Assembly: GCF_026013645.1 (NCBI RefSeq)
Contig: NZ_CP110224.1
Location: 372,001-436,000 of the forward strand
Source: Virgibacillus natechei
Lineage (GTDB): Bacteria; Bacillota; Bacilli; Bacillales; Amphibacillaceae
Length of the DNA stretch: 64,000 nt
Direction of reading: 5' to 3'
Shown: positions 43,733 through 53,037 of the stretch, one piece after another
Layout of the letters: every line of letters starts with the position of its first letter
Numbering within the stretch: position 1 is the first letter of the stretch
Translations under genes and position numbers: made by a program
Notes under the pieces: generated by a model
What the model was told of the DNA's origin: nothing
The model's input: the letters and a program-made list of their open reading frames with translations, nothing else
Database searches by the model: none

Positions 43733-44653
43733 ATGGGGATAAAGCCACCTATTCTGCAGCCTGGCGATACGATAGGTATTGTAACACTGGGCAGCCCGCT
43801 TTCTGCCGATGTTATCAATGATCGAATCCAAACGGTACAAGGACTGGGATTTCAAGTCGTGCTGGGTGAACATGTCTATGCTGCGGATGGCTTTCTTGCC
43901 GGGACAGATCAGGATCGCGCCTCTGATTTGATGGATATGTTTGCCGATGATAACGTGAAGTTGATTTTGCCAACAAGAGGTGGCGTAGGTGTAGCTGGTA
44001 TTCTTCCCTATCTTGATTATTCTTTTATTCAAAAACACCCCAAATTGGTAAGCGGATATAGTGATATTACTGTTTTGCTAAATGTTTTGGCTCAAGACGC
44101 AAATCTAATCACTTTTCAAAGCCTCATGTTGATTAATTTTTCCCTCAGTACCCCAAGCTACAATTATGATCAATTTTTTGCAGCAACTTCAGTAATGACT
44201 CCCCAAAGACAAATCGAAAATCCGCCAGAGATGCCGCAAATTAGCAGAGTTAGCGGGAATGTAACCGGTCCTGTTGTTGGCGGCAACCTGACATCATTTG
44301 TGGATACGCTTGGAACACCTTATGAAATCGATACGAAAGGGAAGATTCTGTTACTAGAAGATACGAATGAGCCTATCAATACGGTTTATAGATACATGAA
44401 TGCCCTCAAATTGGCGGGCAAATTTGAGGATTGTATTGGCATAGTGCTGGGAGAATGTATAGAATGTCCGGTTTCATACGGAGTGACGTACGAAGATTTA
44501 ATCAATAACTTTCTTGTTCCACTAGGGAAGCCATTGATGACGAATGTTGCTACAGCACATGGGACTTATAAGGCAGCAATCCCGATTGGTGCAACGGCCA
44601 ATCTTAATACGGAGAATAATACGTTGACAGTAATGGAATCAACGGTGAGTTAG
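43733..44653 (+). CDS. S66-family LD-carboxypeptidase
   Basis: Serine peptidase that removes the terminal D-Ala of murein tetrapeptides, or a MccF-like immunity peptidase; about 306 residues. The Ser-Glu-His triad can be placed in SGYSDITVL, VLGECIECP and ATAHGTYKAAIPIG. PTRGGVGV forms the usual loop before the serine. ATG 43733 follows GGGAGGTG; GTG 43724 would overlap that site. No signal peptide. It stands alone. Confidence 0.92.
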   Translation: MGIKPPILQPGDTIGIVTLGSPLSADVINDRIQTVQGLGFQVVLGEHVYAADGFLAGTDQDRASDLMDMFADDNVKLILPTRGGVGVAGILPYLDYSFIQKHPKLVSGYSDITVLLNVLAQDANLITFQSLMLINFSLSTPSYNYDQFFAATSVMTPQRQIENPPEMPQISRVSGNVTGPVVGGNLTSFVDTLGTPYEIDTKGKILLLEDTNEPINTVYRYMNALKLAGKFEDCIGIVLGECIECPVSYGVTYEDLINNFLVPLGKPLMTNVATAHGTYKAAIPIGATANLNTENNTLTVMESTVS

Positions 44654-44670
44654 AGGGACGAGGAGGGGGC

Positions 44671-44742
44671 TAAAAACACCATTTTTTCCACCGCTTTTTT
44701 TCTGCAGGTAGGTTTGTCCAATGATCATTGCTTTGTCGATTG
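44671..44742 (-). pseudogene. Duplicated 3' fragment of moaC
   Basis: 72 bp nearly identical to 47747-47818, the 3' end of the intact moaC on the same strand. It would encode [21 protein letters not shown]. Only this piece of the gene is present, and it abuts unrelated sequence at both ends. It points to a rearrangement that carried in or duplicated the 3-kb segment between the two copies. Confidence 0.85.
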
Positions 44743-44851
44743 ACAGTTTTCACCCAAGGCATACCAACACACCTCAAAACAGCTCATTGGCAAAAAAGCT
44801 GAAACTCTGTGATGTCATCTTTTTTAATATACAGCACCTTAATTTGATCAT

Positions 44852-45784
44852 TTATCTATAATTCGAAAGATAATCCCCCTCTTCAAATATTGTTTGCTCG
44901 TCAATTCCAATCCATTCCTCCGGTGTCATGTCGGGGTTTTTGTCTAGGTAGGATTCCACCATTTTATAGCCTTCGCTATAGCCGTAAAGGTAAGGCAGAT
45001 TTCCGTTTCCGTAGAGAACTTCAGATGAGCGGTTCAAGTCGACTTTATCCAGATCGTTCTCAATCATTTCCCAAAAGGTGAGAGTATATGTTGGATCAAT
45101 CGGAATATCTGATAAATCAGGATAAACAAGCTTTTCGAACATGACTGCCTTCCCTTCAAAGACCATATTATCAAGTACAGTGACCTGGTCCTCCGGGTCA
45201 AAATAGTTCTCTGTCCAGACGCTGTGGTGGTATTCATGTGCAACAGTTGCTTTTATTAAATCCTCATTGTAATTCTCGTTGTAAAATAAAAAGATTTTAC
45301 CAGAACCTGCATTTATCCCTGGAGGCATATTTTCTTCAGTCGTCGGGAATACACACACATTTGTCTCCTCCTCAGCAGGCAACAGATCAGAAGATTTAAT
45401 AAGTGCTTCTTTTATACTTTCATTTGATACCTTCGAATCGATCTTCTCTCTTACTTCTTTCAACGCGGCTAAATCAGCAGGTGGCTCCTCCAGAAGGAAA
45501 TCAACCATATGCAGGTATTCCCCGTCTTTAAAGCACGCTTCATAAACCGGGTCGATAACAGCAGTTTGGTATAATCCCTCTACTTCCCCCTTGTTTTCTT
45601 CTTGCCCAGCTTCTTCAATAAAATCTTTATAAAGTTTATAAGCGTTTACAATTTGGTACTTCTGATCCGTTTCCGGATGTTCTATTGATACCACGATATC
45701 TTGATCCTTACATCCAGTCAATAAGAAAATAGCAGCTACGAAAATGATTCCTAAATTGATATGAAGTTTATAAAGTTTCAACAC
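44852..45784 (-). CDS. Lipoprotein with HExxH zinc-protease motif (DUF2268-like)
   Basis: Secreted lipoprotein of about 310 residues. N-terminal signal with lipobox IFLLTGC. The central VAHEYHHSVW gives the zinc-binding HExxH, and the downstream FEGKAVMFEKLVYP and GYSEGYKMVESYL match the pattern of DUF2268 (YjaZ-type) putative proteases. GTG 45784 follows GAGGGA; the upstream frame crosses a repeat and is not credible. It lies beside a complete insertion sequence, inside the segment bounded by the moaC duplication. Confidence 0.8.
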   Translation of the reverse strand: MLKLYKLHINLGIIFVAAIFLLTGCKDQDIVVSIEHPETDQKYQIVNAYKLYKDFIEEAGQEENKGEVEGLYQTAVIDPVYEACFKDGEYLHMVDFLLEEPPADLAALKEVREKIDSKVSNESIKEALIKSSDLLPAEEETNVCVFPTTEENMPPGINAGSGKIFLFYNENYNEDLIKATVAHEYHHSVWTENYFDPEDQVTVLDNMVFEGKAVMFEKLVYPDLSDIPIDPTYTLTFWEMIENDLDKVDLNRSSEVLYGNGNLPYLYGYSEGYKMVESYLDKNPDMTPEEWIGIDEQTIFEEGDYLSNYR

Positions 45785-45828
45785 ATTCTCTCCCTCGTAT
45801 AAAATTAATTGTACTAAAACCTCTTTCG

Positions 45829-45858
45829 AAGGGACGAGGGGACAGGTTCTTGTCCCAA
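45829..45858. repeat. GGGGACAGGTTC repeat, partial copy
   Basis: GGGACGAGGGGACAGGTTCTTGTCCC: the core of the longer repeats at 48736 and 50303. It lies in the region upstream of the lipoprotein gene. Confidence 0.6.
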
Positions 45859-46085
45859 TTATTATCCTGGATTGTACATACCAACCCCAGGTACACAAGT
45901 AGACGCTATTATAATGTCTACACTAGCATTGCATAAAAAAGTTTTGAAAAAGTCAACTATTAAATTTCAGGCCCAATAACGGATATCTCAATTTTCTGAT
46001 ATATACTTTGTTTTATTTATGAAAAAAAGACAATAGGCGCTAAAGGTAGCCCTTCATCCATTTTCTGAATTTTATATACTATTTA

Positions 46086-47315
46086 TTAAATAATTGGATC
46101 ATATAGTTGATCATCTAAGTGCAAAACATCTCCAGATTCGTATTGTGCTAAGGTTTCTTCAAAGATTTTTTCGTGCTCTTGCCGTCGTCTTCCACTGGAT
46201 GTGCGTTCAGGTGCCTTGAATACGTTGGAAATAAAAGTTGTCATTGATTTAGACCAGCAATCACTAATCCAGTGAAGCATTTGCAGAAGTGTACCTTTAT
46301 AGCCTATTTTGTTTTTCATCAAAAGCGTTAAGCAGAACACAATCATAGCTAAGTATAGTTGGTTATATACGGCATTTTCACTTTTTCCATACAACTTTTT
46401 GATAATGAGATGTTGCTTTACCCATTTGAAAAAAAGTTCAATTTGCCAGCGATTACGATAAATATCACTGATTTCCTGTGCACTCAGTTTCGCATCATTA
46501 CACACAATTCTAATTTGATTTCCTTCACTGTCTCGTGTTTCTACTAATTGAACTGGTTTTTTCATGTTTCCCATTTTCACGATGGCATGACGGGTGATTG
46601 GAGAAGAACTGTCAACGGGTAATTCTTCGATTACATGTACCACCGTATTCTTTTTAATGCGTGTAGCAAAACGAATATTATTTTTCGAGTAATCGTCAAA
46701 TTTATCAAAGTTGAAATAGCCTCGATCCCATACATGAAGCACGTTTTTATCCGGCACAATCAATGCATCCAGCTGTGTTTCATCTGCAGGTCTTGCCGGT
46801 GTAAGAATAACTTTATTTGGGTAAGAAAGATCATCGCAAAAGGAAATGGAGGTATGCATCTTCACCCCAGCTTTTGTATCTCGAAAATCTGCCCACTCAT
46901 ATTGACTCAGACACATTGAAATGGTTGATGAATCAATCAGATGAAGCTTTCCAAGTTCTTTGCTTACCATTCTCGGTCCAAGTGTATGGTGCAGTTTTTG
47001 AATTAAATGATGGAGGATTACCTCAAACATTTCGTGTGGGATCTCCCTATTTTTTCGAGAAAGTTGTGATTTACTAATACTTTCTATGCCCACTAATCTT
47101 TGAACTGTTTTCTGACGTTTAATCGTGTCACTTACTCGCTGAAGATTATCTAGTTCTTTTAGTTGTGCATAGATAAAAGTTTTCGTATATGCCAGTACAT
47201 CGAACTTTTTGACATACTTATCAAGCCCGACGTGGTCAATCATTTTTTGAATTACTTTTGAATCTAATGGATGAATGTATTCCTTGAATACAGTTTTTAT
47301 GGTATTATTGTCCAT
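46086..47315 (-). CDS. IS4-family transposase
   Basis: DDE transposase of 409 residues. The catalytic Asp residues lie in LHLIDSSTI and HVWDRGYFNFDKF. The Glu is in the IS4 signature YRNRWQIELFFKWVKQ, which matches Y-(2)-R-(3)-E-(6)-K. No frameshift or stop. ATG follows AAGGAGC. The element looks recently active because ends, target repeats and gene are all intact. Confidence 0.95.
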   Translation of the reverse strand: MDNNTIKTVFKEYIHPLDSKVIQKMIDHVGLDKYVKKFDVLAYTKTFIYAQLKELDNLQRVSDTIKRQKTVQRLVGIESISKSQLSRKNREIPHEMFEVILHHLIQKLHHTLGPRMVSKELGKLHLIDSSTISMCLSQYEWADFRDTKAGVKMHTSISFCDDLSYPNKVILTPARPADETQLDALIVPDKNVLHVWDRGYFNFDKFDDYSKNNIRFATRIKKNTVVHVIEELPVDSSSPITRHAIVKMGNMKKPVQLVETRDSEGNQIRIVCNDAKLSAQEISDIYRNRWQIELFFKWVKQHLIIKKLYGKSENAVYNQLYLAMIVFCLTLLMKNKIGYKGTLLQMLHWISDCWSKSMTTFISNVFKAPERTSSGRRRQEHEKIFEETLAQYESGDVLHLDDQLYDPII

Positions 47316-47322
47316 GGTTGCT

Positions 47323-47377
47323 CCTTATAATTAGGGATTTGGACAGGACTACCATACCCTAATTATAAGGTTTTTTT
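47323..47377 (+). terminator. Hairpin shielding the transposase gene
   Basis: CCTTATAATTAGGG pairs perfectly with CCCTAATTATAAGG, followed on the plus strand by seven T residues. It lies across the transposase ribosome-site region inside the IS and would also fold in read-through mRNA, limiting transposase expression from outside. Confidence 0.75.
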
Positions 47378-47587
47378 ATGCACTTTTTAAAGTGAAAATT
47401 ATCATTATTCTTAATTTTCAACTAAATAAATCGCTTGACTTTTGTATGAAAAGTTTATGCAACGCTAGTGTAATGTCTATTAAAAATGATTATCGAATAT
47501 AATTTACATTTATGCACCGTTTTACTTTTAAATATCATTGTAGAAATTAGCACATCTAAACATTGAGAATTGAACTGAGCTTTTTGC

Positions 47588-47678
47588 ATGGCAGATCAGA
47601 AAGCATAAAAACTTTCTTACTGCATAAGTGTAACTAAGGTTATTGCCATAAAGCTTGGCGATAAGCCAAGTTTTCTAA
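47588..47678 (-). repeat. Tandem-hairpin leader-type repeat, full copy
   Basis: Minus-strand copy with both hairpins (GGCTTATCGCC / GGCAATAACC and GCAGTAAGAAAG / CTTTCTGATCTGC). It is 40 bp downstream of the moaC stop and does not lead into a gene. Confidence 0.7.
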
Positions 47679-47717
47679 CGGTTCATACCGCGCACACAGG
47701 CCAAAGGACAACTTCTC

Positions 47718-48221
47718 TTATATATTATCCTTCATATCTCCCCGCCTAAAATCACCATTTTTCCCACCGCTTTTTTCCTGTAGGTAGGTTTGTCCAATGA
47801 TCATTGCTTTGTCGATTGCTTTACACATATCATATACAGTTAACGCGGCCGTGGATGCAGCGGTTAATGCCTCCATTTCCACACCGGTATTTCCAATTGT
47901 TTTTACCTCTGCGGCAATGCTTAATTCATATATGTTGTTTTCCTGGGACCGCCACTCAAATGAAAGATCGACACCACTAATTGGGATAGGGTGGCACATT
48001 GGGATTAATGATGACGTTTGTTTTGCCCCCATGATACCCGCAATTTGGGCAACAGCTAATACATCTCCTTTTTTATTCTTCTGCTCTACAATATTTTCAT
48101 ATACATCTTGATTCATTTGTACACTGGAGTGGGCAATTGCTTTTCGGGAACTTTCCTTTTTATCTGTAATATCAACCATTTTTGCTCGTGCCTGTTCGTT
48201 AAAATGTGTGAAGTCTGTCAA
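47718..48221 (-). CDS. moaC: Cyclic pyranopterin monophosphate synthase MoaC
   Basis: Acts with MoaA in the first step of cofactor synthesis; about 167 residues. Conserved [38 protein letters not shown] and [11 protein letters not shown] are all present. TTG 48221 is favoured because AGGTGA precedes it; GTG 48230 is an alternative three codons longer. It is separated from the other moa genes by 5-8 kb. A duplicate of its 3' end lies at 44671-44742. Confidence 0.94.
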   Translation of the reverse strand: MTDFTHFNEQARAKMVDITDKKESSRKAIAHSSVQMNQDVYENIVEQKNKKGDVLAVAQIAGIMGAKQTSSLIPMCHPIPISGVDLSFEWRSQENNIYELSIAAEVKTIGNTGVEMEALTAASTAALTVYDMCKAIDKAMIIGQTYLQEKSGGKNGDFRRGDMKDNI

Positions 48222-48401
48222 TCTATTCACCTGCTTTTCAAGTAATGTCTAGCGTTATTATGCCAAGTGTTCTATGGCTAGTTTAATTCAGGTGAGTTTG
48301 GAATTCAATAAACATGTAGAATTATCCGTCCTATTTAACTGAAATATTTTGTTTTTCCCCTGTCATATCGTATAGTGATTAAAAAAACGGAGGTAATTTT
48401 T

Positions 48402-48731
48402 ATGGTAACAATAGAGGATTTTTCTAAGTTAGATATGCGAATAGGTACTGTAGTAAGTGCAGAAGCCTTCCCAGAAGCGCGAAAACCAGCCATAAAACTG
48501 GAGATTGATTTTGGTGAGGTGGGGATGAAACAGTCTTCTGCTCAAATCACTAAGAGATATGAGCCAGAACAACTTCTTGGTCGTCAAGTTGCTGCAGTAG
48601 TAAACTTCCCGGCAAGGCGCATCGCAGGTTTTAAGTCAGAAGTGCTGATAATCGGTGGTGTTCCGGGAGAGGATGATGTAGTACTCCTAAGGCCGGATGA
48701 ACCAGTTGAAAACGGAACGCCTATTTCGTAA
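48402..48731 (+). CDS. csaA: CsaA-like tRNA-binding-domain chaperone
   Basis: Dimeric OB-fold protein of 109 residues, in the family of B. subtilis CsaA, implicated in protein export and tRNA-like binding. Typical motifs: [35 protein letters not shown] and [22 protein letters not shown] 48402 follows CGGAGGT. Single gene, followed by a GGGACAGG hairpin repeat that may terminate transcription. Confidence 0.92.
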   Translation: MVTIEDFSKLDMRIGTVVSAEAFPEARKPAIKLEIDFGEVGMKQSSAQITKRYEPEQLLGRQVAAVVNFPARRIAGFKSEVLIIGGVPGEDDVVLLRPDEPVENGTPIS

Positions 48732-48735
48732 TGAG

Positions 48736-48788
48736 TGGGACGTGGGGACAGGTTCCTCGTCCCACTTGGAACAAAGAGCCTGTCCCCT
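48736..48788. repeat. GGGGACAGGTTCC hairpin repeat, copy 1
   Basis: GGGGACAGGTTCC can fold with GGAAC and CCTGTCCCC downstream. Nearly the same unit recurs at 50303-50361, so the pair brackets the vWA lipoprotein gene. Confidence 0.75.
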
Positions 48789-48859
48789 TCATCCCCATTG
48801 AAACTTATCTTCATTTTCTCTATGCTTAATAGAGATTACATGAAGATGGGAGTAGGGGA

Positions 48860-50293
48860 ATGTTTAAAAGGGGATTATGTATTAGTTTACTCATGTTGGT
48901 ATTATCTTTGGTTGCTTGCAATGATGAACAAGATGTTGCGTCCGGTGATGAGCAAGCCAAGGATGAAGAAAAGAACGAAGCGGTAGAAGAAGTTAAAGCG
49001 GAAGCGGAAGAAACTATTTTAGATCAGCTTGCGTCTGTAACGGAAATAGAATCCAGGGAAGATATGAAAGCACAGCAAGCAGGGACATTGGTTGCAGATA
49101 TTTCATTGGAGAAAGAGTTGGAAGATCCATTGGATAAAGAGCTAGACCCGTCTGTTGTTAAAGAACTAGAAAAAGAATTGGAAAAGGTCATAGAGGAGAC
49201 GCAAGACCCGGAGGAAATTAATAAAGCGTTTGTTCATTTGCTGGGAACACCACACTATAATGAAATGATTAAAGAAGCAGAGCAATTTGAGCCTGATTTT
49301 GAAGAGCCTTTTCTGCCGGCTCCGGGCAAGTCTGAAGAAGAAATCGAGAATGAACCTGCTAAAGGAAAAGCAATTATTTTACTTGATGCAAGTTCAAGTA
49401 TGTTGCTGAGCGTGGATAATGAAGTGAAAATGGATATAGCGAAGGATGCTGTACAGCGTTTTGGAGAAACCATTGGGCAGGACAACGATGTTTCATTAGT
49501 TGTATATGGCCATAAAGGCTCTGAATCAGAAGCTGATAAGGAACTTTCATGTAATGGGATTGAAGAGATTTATCCGATGGGTTCTTATGATGAAGAGGAA
49601 TTTACAGATGCTTTGTCCAGCTTTGAGAGTAAAGGGTACACTCCATTGGCAGGAGCAATCCAAAAGGCGGCAGATATGAGCAGCGACTTCACGGAACCAA
49701 CCACGGTGTATATTGTTAGCGATGGCGTTGAAACGTGTGATGGAGACCCTGTCGAAGAAGCGGACAACTTTGTAAAGGATAGTGAAAATAAGTCAGTAAA
49801 TATCATTGGCTTCAATGTGGATCAGGATGCGGAAGACCAGCTCAAACAGGTTTCAGATGCGGGTGAAGGAGAATATTTTTCAGCAGATAATGCAGATGAA
49901 TTGAAAACAACGATTGAACAAAAGTGGCTCCCATCCAGAATCGATTTAGCTTGGGCTTTTAGAAAAGCGCCTGACGGTTGGGAGACTCTCGCAGAAAAAG
50001 AACGTTTTGATGAGGATTTAAATCCAATAAAAACCGTTATTGACAGTGAAGATTCCAGGTATTCAGAAGCCCTTCAAATCCTAAACGATGAGCAGTTAAT
50101 AGATCCTGAAGTAAGGAAAGAGGTCCGAGAGCTTAGGCAGGAAAGATATCGTAAAATGTATGATCTAATAGCTGAGTTGAGCTCTGAAAAGAAAGATGAA
50201 ATCGATACACGTGCAGATGAAATACGTGAAGAAGTAGATGAATGGACGGAAGAAATGAGGAAGCAAAAGGAAGAAAGAGGAGATTTGTTTTAA
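48860..50293 (+). CDS. von Willebrand factor A-domain lipoprotein
   Basis: Exported lipoprotein of 477 residues. Signal peptide and lipobox SLVAC (Cys about 20) precede a long acidic linker. The vWA domain (about 165-350) has a complete MIDAS: DASSS, the Thr in GYTPLAGAI and the Asp in VSDGVETCDGD. The C-terminal 120 residues are charged and helical. Similar Bacillus surface proteins (YwmC/YwmD type) have no firmly known ligand. ATG 48860 has a weak ribosome site (TAGGGGA). Confidence 0.88.
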   Translation: MFKRGLCISLLMLVLSLVACNDEQDVASGDEQAKDEEKNEAVEEVKAEAEETILDQLASVTEIESREDMKAQQAGTLVADISLEKELEDPLDKELDPSVVKELEKELEKVIEETQDPEEINKAFVHLLGTPHYNEMIKEAEQFEPDFEEPFLPAPGKSEEEIENEPAKGKAIILLDASSSMLLSVDNEVKMDIAKDAVQRFGETIGQDNDVSLVVYGHKGSESEADKELSCNGIEEIYPMGSYDEEEFTDALSSFESKGYTPLAGAIQKAADMSSDFTEPTTVYIVSDGVETCDGDPVEEADNFVKDSENKSVNIIGFNVDQDAEDQLKQVSDAGEGEYFSADNADELKTTIEQKWLPSRIDLAWAFRKAPDGWETLAEKERFDEDLNPIKTVIDSEDSRYSEALQILNDEQLIDPEVRKEVRELRQERYRKMYDLIAELSSEKKDEIDTRADEIREEVDEWTEEMRKQKEERGDLF

Positions 50294-50302
50294 GTGAAAC
50301 CA

Positions 50303-50361
50303 TGGGACGAAGGGGACAGGTTCCTCGTCCCACTTGGGACAAAGAGTCCCTTCGTCCCCTG
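50303..50361. repeat. GGGGACAGGTTCC hairpin repeat, copy 2
   Basis: GGGACGAAGGGGACAGG, then GTCCCACTTGGGAC, then GTCCCTTCGTCCC; the outer GGGACGAAGGG pairs with CCCTTCGTCCC. It may act as a terminator for the vWA gene. Confidence 0.75.
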
Positions 50362-50409
50362 AATACATTACATATATAGACCAGTCAAAAAAGAATCGAG
50401 GAACCAATC

Positions 50410-51756
50410 ATGGATTCAGAACAAAATAAAACAGAAATGCTAGAGACAGCGCCTGTTGGCAAAGTGTTTTTTAAATATTTGATCCCTTCCTTAACTGGTA
50501 TGATGTTAATGGCACTAAATATCGTGGTGGATGGCATTATGGTGGGAAATCGTCTTGGTCCAGTTGCGCTTGCAGGAGTAGGGTTAGCTTCTCCGGTATT
50601 TACCCTTTTTCTTGCTACGTCCCTTTGGATCGGGATAGGTGGAGCGACTTTGTTTTCACAGGCGATGGGTGAGAGAAAAGCCAAATACGCTCAGTTTATT
50701 TTCACTCATTCACTCGTACTAATAGCTGGGATTACGATTATTATTGGGTTAACAGCCTTTACCTTTCAGGAACAACTTGCTTATATGCTCGGATCAAATG
50801 AAGAAACGTTTCCTTACACAATTGATTACTTAAATATTATGTTGCTATTTGGTTTTTTCTTCACCTTGGAAAATGCGTTGAGTACATTTGTGCGTAATGA
50901 TCAAAACCCGAATTTGGCTATGATAGCGTTGGTTATTACTGCTCTATCTAATATTGGGATCAACTACTACTTCTTATATGTCTTAAATTTAGGGGTAGCT
51001 TCTGTTGCTTTTGGGACGATAATCGCTTCTTTCCTAGGCATTCTTGTACTTGTTATACATTTCTTTAGAAAAACAAATAATTTACGTTTTGTTCCAATGA
51101 AATTTGAACGCTCTTTATTTAAGAACACGATAACTGTAGGGTTTCCCAGTTTTTTATCGGAAGTTGGGATATCAGTATTTACGGTGGCCTTTAATGTTAC
51201 ACTGTCTCGTATCGCGGGAACAGCAGGACTTGCTGCTTTTTCTGTCCTGAATTATGTTCATGGCGTGATGCTCATGATGTTTTTAGGGCTTGGATCGGCC
51301 GTTCAACCTCTAATTAGCTATTATCACGGTGCAAAAACTTTTGAAAGACAAAGGGAGACAATGAAGATAGCTTTGCGTGTAGCCTTATTAGCTGGTGCCG
51401 TCGCATTTGTGATTGGGCAGCTGGGCGCACCTCAAATCGTATCGATATTCGGAGACTTTCCTGAAGAAATCAAGGAGCTTGCTGTTACCGGAATTCGATT
51501 ATTCTTTACTGCTTATATTTTTATGGGGATAAATTTTGTAATGATGACCTATTTTCAATCAGTGGCCCAAATACGCATGGCTACCTGGATTACGGCATCG
51601 AGGGAGATTATATTTATGATGATCTTTATACTTGTGTTGCCGCTGTTCTTAGGCATAAATGGGGTATGGATTTCCGTTCCATTGGCTGAGTTAGTCGTAA
51701 TGATAACCATATTGATCCATGTTAAGCGGAATAGAGAATTTAGGAGAGCATTTTAA
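50410..51756 (+). CDS. MATE-family multidrug efflux transporter
   Basis: Twelve-helix inner-membrane antiporter of 448 residues in two six-helix halves. The MATE region TAPVGKVFFKYLIPSLTGMMLMALNIVVDGIMVGN and the second-half GFPSFLSEVGISVFTVAFNV are recognisable. Substrate is unknown; it uses Na+ or H+ exchange as the family does. ATG follows CGAGGAA. Downstream 51757-51873 has only a GATTGAGG / CCTCAATC hairpin. Confidence 0.92.
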   Translation: MDSEQNKTEMLETAPVGKVFFKYLIPSLTGMMLMALNIVVDGIMVGNRLGPVALAGVGLASPVFTLFLATSLWIGIGGATLFSQAMGERKAKYAQFIFTHSLVLIAGITIIIGLTAFTFQEQLAYMLGSNEETFPYTIDYLNIMLLFGFFFTLENALSTFVRNDQNPNLAMIALVITALSNIGINYYFLYVLNLGVASVAFGTIIASFLGILVLVIHFFRKTNNLRFVPMKFERSLFKNTITVGFPSFLSEVGISVFTVAFNVTLSRIAGTAGLAAFSVLNYVHGVMLMMFLGLGSAVQPLISYYHGAKTFERQRETMKIALRVALLAGAVAFVIGQLGAPQIVSIFGDFPEEIKELAVTGIRLFFTAYIFMGINFVMMTYFQSVAQIRMATWITASREIIFMMIFILVLPLFLGINGVWISVPLAELVVMITILIHVKRNREFRRAF

Positions 51757-51873
51757 TGTGTAAGGATGAGGTTGGATCGAGCGCCAAACGCCCCCGATTG
51801 AGGGAGGAGTTGGTGCGAATGGAGCAAATGTCACGTTGTTCGAGTGGCCAGTATCGCTTCCTCAATCCCTCTC

Positions 51874-52896
51874 CTAACTGTCTCCATCCTTTGACGCCAT
51901 TAAATCAAAGGCTTCTGCCAATAACTCGATCCCTTTCATTCGATTATGAATTCCTGCGACGTTAGGGATTACGGTGATTTCGTCTGCTTGATACAGTTCG
52001 GCTAGACGCTCAATCGTTGCTTTTACGTGTTGGGGGGTTCCGACAATCATCCGCTTGCGATTCTCGGTTACTTTGTGTTGTTCAGCAGCAGTTACACCCC
52101 GCTTTTTAGCTGTGCGAATAGATGGATAGTAAGGTGGTGGATTGGCAGATTCAACAAACAGTAGCCATAGATCAAGCGCTTTGGCAATCTCTTCTGCTTC
52201 TTCGGTTGTTTCTGCAACAACTGCGAAAACCGCTATTGTTACTTTTGGTTTTTTCAGAAAGGGCGATGGCTGAAATTCCCTACGATAGTTGGCAACTATT
52301 TCGATACCTGTATCAAAGGGCATGGTAAAATAGGCGAAGGCGTAGGACGTCCCATTTTTAGCTGCAATTTTTGCGCTTCCGCCACCGGTTCCTAGCGTCC
52401 ATATCTCTGGTGTCGTATTTATCGATGGTGTTGCAATCAATTTATGGAAACGATGATTTTCAGAAGGATCGTCTGTTAAGAACTTATACAAATCTTCCAC
52501 TTGCTGTTCATAGGATGGCCGCCTCCCTTTATTTTCGTTCATCGCTTTATTAACCATTCGGTAACTAGGTGACCGACCGATCCCTAAGTCAATTCTTTCT
52601 GGATGAAGGGCTTCCAGTATTCGAAAGCTTTCAGCAACTTTATAAGCACTGTAGTGTGGTAGCATAATACCACCAGACCCAATCCGGATACGGTTGGTGG
52701 AAGTAGCTAAATGCATCATCAGCATTTCTGGGTTACTACCTGCAACAGATAATACATGGTGATGCTCTGACACCCAAAAACGTTTGTACCCTAGGTCTTC
52801 TGCACGCTTCGCTAGTTCTGTTGTTTGGAGCAATGCCACCCTGGGATCATATCCCTCATCTACCGGCGAGTAATCGAGTATATTTAATGGAATCAT
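51874..52896 (-). CDS. LLM-class (luciferase-like) flavin monooxygenase
   Basis: FMNH2-dependent TIM-barrel oxidoreductase of 340 residues, in the YceB/YtmO-like group. Motifs: LAKRAEDLGYKRFWVSEHH, IRIGSGGIMLPHYSAYKVAE, RIDLGIGRSPS and a C-terminal VGTPQHVKATIERL. Substrate unknown. ATG follows AAGGAGAA. It stands alone. Confidence 0.9.
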   Translation of the reverse strand: MIPLNILDYSPVDEGYDPRVALLQTTELAKRAEDLGYKRFWVSEHHHVLSVAGSNPEMLMMHLATSTNRIRIGSGGIMLPHYSAYKVAESFRILEALHPERIDLGIGRSPSYRMVNKAMNENKGRRPSYEQQVEDLYKFLTDDPSENHRFHKLIATPSINTTPEIWTLGTGGGSAKIAAKNGTSYAFAYFTMPFDTGIEIVANYRREFQPSPFLKKPKVTIAVFAVVAETTEEAEEIAKALDLWLLFVESANPPPYYPSIRTAKKRGVTAAEQHKVTENRKRMIVGTPQHVKATIERLAELYQADEITVIPNVAGIHNRMKGIELLAEAFDLMASKDGDS

Positions 52897-53037
52897 TTTT
52901 AATTCTCCTTTGTACGTTTGGACTTACCAACTAAGTTTAAAAGTATCCCAACCATAATCTTCCTCGTTTAAACAAAAAAAGGCAATTAAATGACATCATC
53001 ATGGATAAAATCTTGTATTTAAGGGGAGTTTAACGTA

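Larger units (their letters stand above)
45921..47470 (-). mobile_element. Complete IS4-family insertion sequence
   Basis: A 1550-bp element. Terminal inverted repeats begin CACTAGC(A/G)TTGCATAAA at both ends and stay related for about 36 bp. It is flanked by 9-bp direct repeats TAATGTCTA at 45912-45920 and 47471-47479, which are target duplications. One intact transposase is inside, shielded by a terminator-like hairpin near its start. Confidence 0.93.

Noticed and set aside
46359..47077. Several plus-strand frames opposite the transposase
   Set aside because: Antisense shadows of the transposase codons without ribosome sites.
51756..51965. 69-codon frame after the MATE gene
   Set aside because: It runs into the 3' end of the oppositely oriented flavin monooxygenase gene and starts at the MATE stop; composition is not protein-like.
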